This document shows positions 16,142 to 23,671 of a stretch of 64,000 nt of DNA, in pieces. Positions within the stretch are counted from its first letter, which is position 1. Each line of letters starts with the position of its first letter. The position numbers were made by a program, and so were the translations under genes. A model generated the notes under the pieces. The model was not told the origin of the DNA, did not search any database, and saw nothing but the letters and a program-made list of their open reading frames with translations. Source of the stretch: CAXNKH01 sp049296795 (GTDB lineage: Bacteria > Pseudomonadota > Gammaproteobacteria > Burkholderiales > Burkholderiaceae_C); assembly GCA_049296795.1 (NCBI GenBank), contig JBAQTC010000009.1, forward strand, positions 145,022 to 209,021, given 5' to 3'.

Positions 16142-16190
16142 GAAAATCTCCCGGTTGAAAAATAAAGAAGTAGACTGAAGCACTTGACCA

Positions 16191-16209
16191 TCAGCACCTT
16201 CCGTGCCAG
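16191..16209 (-). promoter_or_regulatory. Sigma-54 promoter of the pilin gene
   Basis: The minus strand reads CTGGCACGGAAGGTGCTGA. This matches the -24/-12 consensus YTGGCACGRNNNTTGCW at all fixed positions but one (GTGC for TTGC). It predicts a start near 16180 and a leader of about 40 bases. Confidence 0.8.
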
Positions 16210-16269
16210 GCCAAAAAACGCTGAAAAAGCCCTGAAATCCGGATTTTTAGGCCTGTTTCAGGCTCTCCA

Positions 16270-16335
16270 TGACAAAAAGGTTAAAAACCGAGAAACACTT
16301 TTGTCAGTCAGGCTCTGAAGCTGACATTTTTGTCA
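16270..16335 (-). promoter_or_regulatory. Likely PilR enhancer sites
   Basis: Three TGTCA-type half-site clusters lie 60-126 bases upstream of the sigma-54 promoter: TGACAAAAA (16270-16278), TTTTGTCA (16299-16306) and the palindrome TGACATTTTTGTCA (16322-16335). PilR of Pseudomonas binds TGTC-containing sites at this distance. Confidence 0.6.
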
Positions 16336-16369
16336 TGCCCACTCAAATGGAATCGAACGTTCGCGCGAG

Positions 16370-16639
16370 CTAGACCCGACCAGCCAAGTGCAGCGAAGCG
16401 CGCAGGGTCTCGTTGATGCGCGTCTGCCAGCCCTCACCACTGGCACGCAATGCGGCCAAGACGTCGGCATCCAGGCGCAGCTTCACTGCTTGTTTCGTCA
16501 TAGCCGCCTTGGGGCGACCACGGCGCACCAGCTTGTCGCCTTGATACAGGTCGGCACGTTCGAAAAATTCGTCCGTCAGCTCTGGCGCATCGTCCGGATC
16601 AGTCCAGGTAGTGGGCGTAACGCGCTTGTTCTCGGTCAT
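16370..16639 (-). CDS. brnA: BrnA antitoxin
   Basis: The 89-residue protein matches the BrnA family: an N-terminal toxin-binding segment (PDDAPELTDEFFERADLYQG), then GRPKAAMTKQAVKLRLDADV with the RHH-type strand, and LRASGEGWQTRINETLRASL. BrnA is a DNA-binding antitoxin that represses brnTA. It overlaps brnT by 41 bases, and its start lies inside the toxin gene. The unusual toxin-first order is the rule for BrnTA. Confidence 0.93.
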   Translation of the reverse strand: MTENKRVTPTTWTDPDDAPELTDEFFERADLYQGDKLVRRGRPKAAMTKQAVKLRLDADVLAALRASGEGWQTRINETLRASLHLAGRV

Positions 16640-16871
16640 TGGCTTTCCTCATGCTGATAATGCGGTGCACCTCACCGCGCGGGGTCCACACCACGATCAC
16701 AAAGAGCCCATCAAGCAAACCCACGGTAATGAAACGTGGCTCACCATACGCTGTTCTCAAATCATCGGTGGTGTAATGCCTGCCTGTAAACACCTCGCCA
16801 GCGCGGGCAAAATCTAAACCGCGCTCGACCAGAGTCTGCTCGCGCTTGCCGTAGTCGAATTCAATGCGCAT
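16599..16871 (-). CDS. brnT: BrnT ribonuclease toxin
   Basis: The 90-residue toxin has the BrnT pattern IEFDYGKREQTLVERGLDFA, then FTGRHYTTDDLRTAYGEPRF, VVWTPRGEVHRIISMRKAN and the ARYAHYLD end. BrnT has a RelE-like fold and inhibits translation by cutting RNA. The start at 16871 lies only five bases after the predicted -10 box, so the mRNA may be leaderless. The end of the toxin gene contains the brnA start. Confidence 0.94.
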   Translation of the reverse strand: MRIEFDYGKREQTLVERGLDFARAGEVFTGRHYTTDDLRTAYGEPRFITVGLLDGLFVIVVWTPRGEVHRIISMRKANDREQARYAHYLD

Positions 16872-16876
16872 GTATT

Positions 16877-16913
16877 ATTGTACCCCCAAAAAATATAAAT
16901 CACAAATGTGATT
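16877..16913 (-). promoter_or_regulatory. brnTA promoter with palindromic operator
   Basis: On the minus strand, TTGTGA (16905-16900) and TACAAT (16882-16877) are spaced by 17 bases. The perfect palindrome AATCACAAATGTGATT (16898-16913) covers the -35 box. The -10 box ends five bases before the brnT ATG. Confidence 0.65.
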
Positions 16914-16936
16914 CGACTCGATGGGCGTGCAGTGCA

Positions 16937-16975
16937 ATAAAAAAGCCTGCAGACCACTAGGATCAGACAGGCTTT
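16937..16975 (-). terminator. Intrinsic terminator of the second terC region
   Basis: AAAGCCTG (16942-16949) and CAGGCTTT (16968-16975) form a stem. On the minus strand the stem is followed by six T residues. It ends transcription coming from terC at 17130-17825, beyond the vestigial 3' piece. Confidence 0.75.
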
Positions 16976-17016
16976 GCGACCGCCTCAATGAGCGAGTCGG
17001 CCTTTCTTAAGTCGGT

Positions 17017-17106
17017 TCAGGCAGCGGCCTTGCTGTGCCGGCCTTGCAGCCATTTGCCCAGGCCAATCACCAGAGCTGCGCCGGCGAACGCGCAAGCCGG
17101 CGTCGG
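17017..17106 (-). pseudogene. Vestigial TerC C-terminus
   Basis: The minus strand here reads AFAGAALVIGLGKWLQGR, then HSKAAA and a stop. This resembles the last part of the TerC encoded just upstream (ASAIGAALVVVLGKTMQSKT, then AKESA). No start or membrane domains remain. It looks like the old 3' end of a terC gene left behind after the present copy was rebuilt or replaced. Confidence 0.6.
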
Positions 17107-17129
17107 CATGCGGCGGGACGGCTCAGACC

Positions 17130-17825
17130 TTATGCGCTTTCTTTGGCGGTTTTGCTCTGCATGGTTTTGCCCAAAACCACGACCAGGGCAGCACCGATGG
17201 CGCTGGCAAAGGTGACGATTTGGTGATCGATTTCGCCAAAATAGCCGACAACGGCCGGGTCGGTCAAGAGCATTTCGCCGGCCAAAAAGCCGAGCAAAGC
17301 TGCGCCGATGGTGATGATGATGGGGAAGCGCTCCATCACCTTGGTCAGCAACGTGGCGCCAAACACGATCAGCGGAATGCTGATGATCAGGCCCAAAATC
17401 AGCAAGGGCATATTACCCTTGGCAGCAGCAGCCACGGCCAGCACATTGTCCAGACTCATCACCAAATCGGCAACCAAGATGGTGCGGATGGCGGCGGCCA
17501 TGCCGTTGATTTCTTTGCCGTGGCCTTCTTCGTCGCCACCGCTTTTGAGCAAGTCAACGCCGATGTAGACCAGCAAGACCGCGCCAATGACTTTCAGGTA
17601 AGGCATGGTCAGCAGCTGGATGGCCGCCAGCGTCAGCACAATGCGCATCACGATGGCGGCAGCACTGCCCCAAAAAATGGCTTTCTTTTGTTGCTCGGGT
17701 TTGAGCGTGCGCGCGGCCATGGCGATCACCACGGCGTTATCACCCGACAACACAATGTTGGCCAGCATAATGGCGCCAAAAGCACTCCAGAAAGCTGCCG
17801 AGGTAAAGTCAAGTCCAAAAATCAT
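17130..17825 (-). CDS. TerC family membrane protein (second copy)
   Basis: The 231-residue integral membrane protein has the acidic TerC motifs NIVLSGDNAVVIAMAARTL (residues 23-41) and VMSLDNVLAVAAAAKGN (near 115) and about seven hydrophobic segments. It belongs to the same family as the gene at 9373 but is clearly diverged, and there is no yybP-ykoY element upstream; the leader is only about 130 bases. A vestigial TerC 3' end lies 24 bases past its stop. Possible roles are Mn or other metal handling. Confidence 0.92.
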   Translation of the reverse strand: MIFGLDFTSAAFWSAFGAIMLANIVLSGDNAVVIAMAARTLKPEQQKKAIFWGSAAAIVMRIVLTLAAIQLLTMPYLKVIGAVLLVYIGVDLLKSGGDEEGHGKEINGMAAAIRTILVADLVMSLDNVLAVAAAAKGNMPLLILGLIISIPLIVFGATLLTKVMERFPIIITIGAALLGFLAGEMLLTDPAVVGYFGEIDHQIVTFASAIGAALVVVLGKTMQSKTAKESA

Positions 17826-17963
17826 GTGAGCTCCGTCAAGGTTAAGCCTCCCCTGCGTTGGGGAAGCCGATTTTATTAGGCCTCTAGTCTAGCGCGACTG
17901 GAAAGCCCAGCAATTGGTAGAACTGCGTAGTCTTCCGACTGCGCAGCTGGGTTGGGTTGGGGT

Positions 17964-18857
17964 TTACAGCAAGGCTTTGAGCAGCTTGGCCATTTCAGAC
18001 GGGTTGCGCGTGACCTTGAAGCCACACTCCTCCATCACCGCCAGCTTGGCGTCGGCCGTGTCGGCACCGCCAGAGATCAAGGCGCCGGCATGACCCATGC
18101 GCTTGCCGGCGGGGGCTGTCACACCGGCAATGAAACCGACGATGGGTTTTTTCATGTTGAGCTTGCACCAGCGGGCGGCTTCGGCTTCGTCCGGGCCCCC
18201 GATTTCGCCAATCATGATGACGGCGTCGGTCTCAGGATCGTCATTGAAAGCGCGCATCACGTCGATGTGCTTCAGGCCGTTGATCGGGTCGCCGCCAATA
18301 CCGACAGCGCTGGACTGACCGAGACCGATTTCGGTCAGTTGGGCCACGGCTTCGTAAGTCAGGGTGCCGGAGCGGCTGACCACGCCAATGCGGCCTTTGC
18401 GGTGAATATGGCCCGGCATGATGCCGATCTTGATTTCATCGGGCGTGATCAAGCCCGGGCAGTTGGGGCCTAAAAGCAGGGTTTTTTTGCCACCTGCAGC
18501 CTCCTTGGCCTTCATGCGGTTGCGCAGCTCGAGCATGTCTTTGACCGGAATGCCTTCGGTAATGCAAATCGCCAGGTCCAGATCGGCTTGCACCGCTTCC
18601 CAGATGGCGGCGGCAGCGCCGGCTGGCGGCACGTAAATTACGCTCACGGTGGCGCCGGTCTCGTGCGCTGCTTCCTTGACCGAGGCGTAAATCGGAATGT
18701 TGAAAATCGATTCGCCGGCTTTCTTGGGATTCACGCCCGCGACGAAACAGTTTTTCCCATTGGCGTATTCCTGGCACTTTTCGGTGTGGAACTGACCGGT
18801 CTTGCCGGTGATGCCCTGGGTGATGACTCGGGTGTCTTGGTTGATGTAAATGGACAT
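17964..18857 (-). CDS. sucD: Succinyl-CoA synthetase (ADP-forming) alpha subunit
   Basis: The 297-residue alpha subunit carries the CoA-binding Rossmann segment (VITQGITGKTGQFHTEKCQE), the LLGPNCPGLITPDE segment, and the GHAGALISGGADTADAK motif with the phosphorylated histidine (near residue 251). With SucC it makes ATP from succinyl-CoA in the TCA cycle. It follows sucC by 7 bases on the same strand. Confidence 0.98.
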   Translation of the reverse strand: MSIYINQDTRVITQGITGKTGQFHTEKCQEYANGKNCFVAGVNPKKAGESIFNIPIYASVKEAAHETGATVSVIYVPPAGAAAAIWEAVQADLDLAICITEGIPVKDMLELRNRMKAKEAAGGKKTLLLGPNCPGLITPDEIKIGIMPGHIHRKGRIGVVSRSGTLTYEAVAQLTEIGLGQSSAVGIGGDPINGLKHIDVMRAFNDDPETDAVIMIGEIGGPDEAEAARWCKLNMKKPIVGFIAGVTAPAGKRMGHAGALISGGADTADAKLAVMEECGFKVTRNPSEMAKLLKALL

Positions 18858-18864
18858 TGTTTTC

Positions 18865-20037
18865 TTAATCCGTTGAGGCTTTGAGTGCGGCGACTACTTT
18901 TTGCGCGGCTTCGGCCATGGTGTCGGCACTGATGATGGGCAGACCGGAGTCGGCCAGCATTTTCTTGCCCATTTCTTCGTTGGTACCCTTCATCCGGACC
19001 ACCAGCGGAACGCTCAGATTGACGGCTTTGCAAGCCGTGATCACACCGGTAGCAATGGTGTCGCACTTCATGATGCCGCCAAAGATATTGACCAAAATGG
19101 CCTTGACCTTGTCGTTTTTCAGCATGATTTTGAAAGCTTCGGTCACTTTCTCGGGGGTAGCGCCGCCGCCTACGTCGAGGAAGTTGGCTGGCTCTGCGCC
19201 AAACAGCTTGATCGTGTCCATGGTCGCCATGGCCAAGCCAGCGCCATTGACCAAGCAGCCGATATTGCCGTCCAGGCTGATGTAGGCCAAATCAAACTTG
19301 CTGGCTTCGACTTCGGCCGGATCTTCTTCGTCTAAGTCGCGGTAAGCGACGATCTCGGGGTGGCGAAACAGCGCATTGGCATCAAAGTTGAACTTGGCGT
19401 CGAGCGCCTTGATGCCGCCGTTGCCTTCCAGAATCAGGGGGTTGATCTCGACCAGCGAAGCGTCGGTCTCCATATAGACCTGGTAGAGCTTTTGCAAAAC
19501 GTCGGCGCACTGGGCGGTCGAGCTGGCGGGAACGCCGATGGCGTCGGCCAATCGACTAGCTTGCTCGGTGCCCAGGCCGGTGGCCGGGTCAACCAGTTCA
19601 GTGATGATTTTCTCGGGTGTGGAATGCGCCACTTCTTCAATGTCCATGCCGCCTTCGCTGGATACGATCAGGGCGACTTTCTGGCTCGCGCGATCGGTCA
19701 CGGCTGAGACGTAATATTCTTTTCGGATGTCGGCGCCGTCTTCGATCAGCAAGCGCCGAACTTTTTGGCCTTCGCTGCCAGTTTGGTGGGTGACGAGCTG
19801 CATTCCCAGGATTTCGGAAGCCAGTTGCTTGACCTCATCAATCGAGCGCGCCAGCTTGACGCCGCCGCCTTTGCCGCGACCGCCGGCATGAATTTGGGCT
19901 TTGACCACCCAGACCGGGCCGCCAAGTTTTTGTGCGGCTTCGACCGCTTCTTGCACGGTGAAAGCCGGAATGCCACGCGGCGTCGGCACACCAAATTGAC
20001 GCAAGATTTCCTTGCCCTGGTACTCGTGAATTTTCAT
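18865..20037 (-). CDS. sucC: Succinyl-CoA synthetase beta subunit
   Basis: The 390-residue beta subunit begins MKIHEYQGKEILRQFGVPTP and contains the ATP-grasp domain (VVKAQIHAGGRGKGGGVKLA near residue 42) and the C-terminal GGATPEKVTEAFKIMLKND segment with the VNIFGGIMKCD loop that meets the alpha subunit. An upstream in-frame extension to 20139 is ignored because this start matches the family. It is first in a sucC-sucD operon, divergent from argC. Confidence 0.98.
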   Translation of the reverse strand: MKIHEYQGKEILRQFGVPTPRGIPAFTVQEAVEAAQKLGGPVWVVKAQIHAGGRGKGGGVKLARSIDEVKQLASEILGMQLVTHQTGSEGQKVRRLLIEDGADIRKEYYVSAVTDRASQKVALIVSSEGGMDIEEVAHSTPEKIITELVDPATGLGTEQASRLADAIGVPASSTAQCADVLQKLYQVYMETDASLVEINPLILEGNGGIKALDAKFNFDANALFRHPEIVAYRDLDEEDPAEVEASKFDLAYISLDGNIGCLVNGAGLAMATMDTIKLFGAEPANFLDVGGGATPEKVTEAFKIMLKNDKVKAILVNIFGGIMKCDTIATGVITACKAVNLSVPLVVRMKGTNEEMGKKMLADSGLPIISADTMAEAAQKVVAALKASTD

Positions 20038-20187
20038 GATGAATTGATCGGGGGTGAAGAAGAAATCCGTACATTGCCCACGCCAGCGCCAGGTTTTTCG
20101 GCGGCTTGTCGGCCAGCGAGCAAGCCCGGACTGTATCATGGAGTCTTATATGAGACTTGAGCGCCCGCGCATTCCCGCTTTTTCACC

Positions 20188-21117
20188 ATGACCCTGCACC
20201 GTGTATTTATCGACGGCGAAGCCGGCACCACCGGCTTGCAAATCCGCGAGCGCCTGCAAGCCATGCCGCAGATCGAACTGCTCAGCATCGCGCCCGAGCT
20301 GCGCAAAGACCCGCTGGCCAAGCGCGGATTGATGGCCAGCGCCGATCTGGTTATTTTGTGTCTGCACGATGACGCGGCAATCGAATCGGTGGCCATGATT
20401 GACGCCTTAGCGGGCAAACATCCCAAAATCATTGACGCTTCTACCGCCCACCGCTGCACGCCGGGCTGGGTCTTTGGTTTCCCCGAGCTGGTTAGCGGCC
20501 AACGCGAAGCGGTGCAAGCCGCCAGTCGCGTCGCCAATCCGGGTTGTTACGCCACCGGCGCGATTGCCCTGTTGCGGCCTTTGGTCGATGCCGGCTTGCT
20601 TCCCGCTGATTACCCGGTGACCCTGCCCGCGGTTAGCGGTTATTCGGGCGGCGGGCGACCCATGATCGAGGCTTACGAGCAAGGCACGGCCGCGCCTTTT
20701 GAAGCTTATGCGCTCGGCCTGCAACATAAGCACATTCCCGAAATCATCGCTTATAGCGGGCTGACGCGCAGGCCGCTGTTTGTTCCGGCAGTCGGTAATT
20801 TCCGCCAAGGCATGTTGGTGGAATTGCCGCTGCATCTGGACTTGCTGCCAGGCCGACCCCGCTTGGCCGATTTGCACGCTGCGCTTGTGCAGCATTACGC
20901 CGCCAGCCAAGCGCCGGGCGGCTGGGTCAGCGTGCAGAGCGCCACGGCTGACGGCAAGCTCGATGCAGTGGCACTGGCCGACAGCAACAAGCTGGAACTT
21001 CGGGTGTTTGGTAGCGACCAGGTCGGCCATGCCGTGCTGGTCGCGCGGCTGGACAACTTGGGCAAAGGCGCCAGCGGTGCTGCGGTGCAAAACTTGCAGC
21101 TGATGCTAGGACTCTGA
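20188..21117 (+). CDS. argC: N-acetyl-gamma-glutamyl-phosphate reductase, type 2
   Basis: ArgC reduces N-acetylglutamyl phosphate in arginine synthesis using NADPH. The 309-residue protein is the shorter type 2 form: the NAD-binding start is FIDGEAGTTGLQIRERLQ, and the catalytic cysteine is in VANPGCYATGAIALLRPL near residue 117. The VSGYSGGGRPMIEAYEQG segment follows. Its end overlaps the convergent recX by 12 bases. No other arg genes are nearby. Confidence 0.95.
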   Translation: MTLHRVFIDGEAGTTGLQIRERLQAMPQIELLSIAPELRKDPLAKRGLMASADLVILCLHDDAAIESVAMIDALAGKHPKIIDASTAHRCTPGWVFGFPELVSGQREAVQAASRVANPGCYATGAIALLRPLVDAGLLPADYPVTLPAVSGYSGGGRPMIEAYEQGTAAPFEAYALGLQHKHIPEIIAYSGLTRRPLFVPAVGNFRQGMLVELPLHLDLLPGRPRLADLHAALVQHYAASQAPGGWVSVQSATADGKLDAVALADSNKLELRVFGSDQVGHAVLVARLDNLGKGASGAAVQNLQLMLGL

Positions 21118-21612
21118 GTCCGGGCTTAAGTCCAGGTTTAAGTCCGGATCCAGCTCTTGCTCGTCCCCAGCAGCTACGCCGGGAACGACATGGCGCATGA
21201 CGTCGGCGCCAAATCCACGCGTGAACAAAAACCGGATTTGCTTGGCACGGTCTGCAGCGCAGCTTGCTGGTACACCGAATTTTTTGCGCCAGACTTCCTG
21301 TGCCCGCTCCCGCTCGCTGCCCTTGAGCTGGCTTAGCGCCGCTCGCACCAAGTCGGTCTCCAAGCCCTTGGCCGTCAGCTCCTGGCGCAAGCGGCTGGAG
21401 CCGAGTTTGCCCGCTTTGCGGTGCAGCACCGACTCCAGCACCCGCTGCTCACTGATAAAACCCTTGGCCTGCAAGTCGTCAAGCGCGCGCCCGAGTTCGC
21501 CCGGTTCAATCTCAAAGCGGGCCAGCTTGTGCTCGAGCTCTAACCGCGAGTGCTCCCGAGCGCCAAGCAAGCGCAGGGCACGCGCTTTGAGCGAGGGCTG
21601 AATCAGCGCCAT
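21106..21612 (-). CDS. recX: Regulatory protein RecX
   Basis: RecX binds RecA filaments and limits recombination. The 168-residue protein has the three-repeat helical pattern of the family (LRLLGAREHSRLELEHKLAR; YISxx-like ISEQRVLESVLHRKAGKLGS; QIRFLFTRGFGADVMRHVV). The tail DPDLNLDLSPDSES is acidic and repetitive. The start at 21612 is chosen; upstream in-frame codons to 21678 overlap the vestigial recA 3' piece. It lies 156 bases downstream of recA on the same strand, as in many bacteria, with a hairpin between them. Confidence 0.92.
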   Translation of the reverse strand: MALIQPSLKARALRLLGAREHSRLELEHKLARFEIEPGELGRALDDLQAKGFISEQRVLESVLHRKAGKLGSSRLRQELTAKGLETDLVRAALSQLKGSERERAQEVWRKKFGVPASCAADRAKQIRFLFTRGFGADVMRHVVPGVAAGDEQELDPDLNLDLSPDSES

Positions 21613-21625
21613 GAGTCGTCCTGAC

Positions 21626-21680
21626 TCAGCCAGCCTTGCCTGACAGCGGCGGCAACAAGGCAATGCCCAGCGAGTCACGC
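21626..21680 (-). pseudogene. Vestigial duplicate of the recA 3' end
   Basis: The minus strand reads SLGIALLPPLSGKAG and a stop, like the RecA end LGIALLPAGANAPKGA. A 21-base block is identical at 21651-21671 and 21800-21820. No more of recA is present. Comparable to the vestigial terC end at 17017-17106. Confidence 0.55.
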
Positions 21681-21720
21681 CCCTTGTTTTGGCTACAGCC
21701 GGCCGCTCCCGCGACCTTCA

Positions 21721-21738
21721 CATTCGCAAAGCGAATAT
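21721..21738 (-). terminator. Hairpin between recA and recX
   Basis: CATTCGC-AAA-GCGAATATG can form a short stem in the recA-recX transcript. It has no T-run, so it could be a weak attenuator giving partial readthrough into recX, as is known in E. coli. Confidence 0.4.
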
Positions 21739-21768
21739 GAGCTTGCGCCGAAACCGCTTCCCCGGCCA

Positions 21769-22818
21769 TCAAGCCCCCTTGGGCGCGTTCGCACCCGCGG
21801 GCAACAAGGCAATGCCCAGCTGCTGGCGAACGCGGTTTTCAATCTCAAACGCCAACTCGGGGTTTTCGCGCAGAAATTCACGGGCGTTGTCGCGGCCTTG
21901 GCCGATTTTTTCCCCGTTGTAGGCATACCAAGCGCCCGATTTGTCGATGATGTTGGCGTTCACCCCCATGTCGATGATTTCGCCGTGGCGGCTAATACCT
22001 TCACCAAACAGGATGTCAAACTCGGCCATTTTGAACGGCGACGCCACTTTGTTTTTAACCACTTTGACCCTGGTTTCGTTGCCAATGGCTTCGTCGCCTT
22101 TTTTGATGGTGCCGATGCGACGAATGTCCAACCTGACAGAAGCGTAAAACTTCAGCGCATTGCCGCCGGTGGTGGTCTCGGGGCTGCCGAACATGACGCC
22201 GATCTTCATCCGGATCTGGTTAATAAAGATCACCATGCAATTGGTTTTTTTGATGTGGGCGGTGAGCTTGCGCAGCGCCTGGCTCATCAAGCGCGCCTGC
22301 AGACCGGGCAGCGAGTCGCCCATATCGCCTTCAAGCTCAGCCTTCGGGGTCAAGGCGGCCACCGAATCGACCACGATCAAATCGACCGCACCCGAGCGCA
22401 CCAGGGAATCGACAATCTCCAACGCCTGTTCGCCGGTGTCGGGCTGACTGATCAGCAAATCCTGCAAATTCACGCCGAGTTTTTGCGCGTACTGGATGTC
22501 GAGTGCGTGCTCGGCATCGACAAATGCGCACTGGCCGCCTATTTTTTGCATTTCAGCAATCGCCTGCAAGGTCAGCGTGGTTTTGCCAGAGGACTCTGGG
22601 CCATAGATTTCGACCACCCGACCACGGGGCAAGCCGCCCACCCCCAGCGCAACGTCAAGCCCGAGCGAGCCGGTGGAGACGACCTGGATGTCTTCTATCA
22701 CTTCGCCTTCGCCCAGACGCATGATGGTTCCTTTGCCAAACTGTTTTTCAATCTGGGCCAGGGCAACTTGCAAGGCTTTGGCTTTTTCACTATTGGGGGT
22801 TTTGACGGCGGTGTCCAT
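21769..22818 (-). CDS. recA: Recombinase RecA
   Basis: RecA forms filaments on single-stranded DNA, drives strand exchange and triggers LexA self-cleavage. The 349-residue protein has Walker A GPESSGKT at residues 73-80, Walker B VDLIVVDSVAALTPKAE, the L1/L2 loops (GDSLPGLQARLMSQ; FGSPETTTGGNALKFYAS) and the ELAFEIENRVRQQLG C-terminal segment. I start at ATG 22818, preceded by AAGGAGA; an upstream in-frame ATG at 22860 is not needed. A LexA box lies 60 bases upstream. Confidence 0.99.
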   Translation of the reverse strand: MDTAVKTPNSEKAKALQVALAQIEKQFGKGTIMRLGEGEVIEDIQVVSTGSLGLDVALGVGGLPRGRVVEIYGPESSGKTTLTLQAIAEMQKIGGQCAFVDAEHALDIQYAQKLGVNLQDLLISQPDTGEQALEIVDSLVRSGAVDLIVVDSVAALTPKAELEGDMGDSLPGLQARLMSQALRKLTAHIKKTNCMVIFINQIRMKIGVMFGSPETTTGGNALKFYASVRLDIRRIGTIKKGDEAIGNETRVKVVKNKVASPFKMAEFDILFGEGISRHGEIIDMGVNANIIDKSGAWYAYNGEKIGQGRDNAREFLRENPELAFEIENRVRQQLGIALLPAGANAPKGA

Positions 22819-22877
22819 GAGAATCTCCTTAAAAAACAAGGGGTTGTGATCTTGTTCCATCTGCTTTTAATTACAGG

Positions 22878-22893
22878 CTGGATACTTGAACAG
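22878..22893 (-). promoter_or_regulatory. LexA (SOS) box of recA
   Basis: The sequence CTGGATACTTGAACAG (minus strand CTGTTCAAGTATCCAG) matches CTGT-N8-ACAG with one change. It lies 60 bases upstream of the recA start, so it is the expected SOS operator. Confidence 0.75.
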
Positions 22894-22959
22894 TAGTTTA
22901 ACGCGACAAGTTGAAATTTGTAACCACTATTTTTAGTCAGTTTGGTTTACTATTAACCC

Positions 22960-23436
22960 ATGTCTGAAACCACTGCATCGCAGAGCTGGCGCGTCACCCA
23001 TTTGGGGCGTTTGCTAGGCCATGCCATGCGCCGTTTTGACGCGCGGGTGCTCACGCTGATGGCACACAACGTCGAGGTACCGCTGGCCCTGTCCAACCTG
23101 GCAGCGCGGGGCCAGATCAGCGCCGCCCACATCCACATCACCCGCCATCTGTCCCTGGGCGGCTCACGCCTGAGTGAACTGGCGCAAAGCGCGGGAATGA
23201 GCAAACAAGCCATGGGCAAGCTGGTTGACCAGTGCGAAGCCTGGGGGCTGGTCAGTCGCGCGATCGATGTACGTGATGCGCGGGCCAAAACCGTGGTGTT
23301 CAGCGACACCGGGCTGGCCTGGCTGGCTGCGTTTCAAGCCGCTGTGGGGCAAGCCGAAGCAGAGTTCCGCCAGGAAGTGGGTGGCAACGTGGCTGCTGTG
23401 GTGGCGCTGGGGCTGGAAGCCTACGCCAGCGGTTAA
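22960..23436 (+). CDS. MarR family transcriptional regulator
   Basis: The 158-residue protein has a helical start, then a winged helix (ISAAHIHITRHLSLGGSRLS; ELAQSAGMSKQAMGKLVDQC; WGLVSRAIDVRDARAKTVVF) with the wing DxRDxRAK typical of MarR. It is divergent from recA with 141 bases between the starts. The -10-like TACTAT at 22948-22953 is six bases before the ATG, so the message may be leaderless. The ligand and targets are unknown. Confidence 0.9.
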   Translation: MSETTASQSWRVTHLGRLLGHAMRRFDARVLTLMAHNVEVPLALSNLAARGQISAAHIHITRHLSLGGSRLSELAQSAGMSKQAMGKLVDQCEAWGLVSRAIDVRDARAKTVVFSDTGLAWLAAFQAAVGQAEAEFRQEVGGNVAAVVALGLEAYASG

Positions 23437-23448
23437 TTTGGGGCCGGC

Positions 23449-23667
23449 CTAGGGCTTGGGGCCGGGCGTGAAATTAGGCAGCTCGGGGCTGGCTGGACTG
23501 AGCTGTGGGCTGATCAACTGCAGCGCTTCGGGCCTGATTTGTTGCTGCAGGCGCTGGGGTTCGGACTGCTGCGCTGGCGAAAGTCCATAAAAGCGCAGCC
23601 AGCCCTGGGACCAAGCGAAATAAGCACCATTGAGCAGCAGCAGGAGTAAGACCAGAGTTCGCAACAT
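23449..23667 (-). CDS. Small membrane-anchored hypothetical protein
   Basis: The 72-residue protein has a single N-terminal membrane segment (LRTLVLLLLLLNGAYFAWSQ) and a proline- and glutamine-rich tail (PEALQLISPQLSPASPELPN). The N-terminus resembles that of SPOR-domain proteins found after birA/coaX in related bacteria, but no SPOR domain follows and coaX is not between it and birA. It starts 4 bases after birA. Function unknown. Confidence 0.65.
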   Translation of the reverse strand: MLRTLVLLLLLLNGAYFAWSQGWLRFYGLSPAQQSEPQRLQQQIRPEALQLISPQLSPASPELPNFTPGPKP

Positions 23668-23671
23668 AGGT

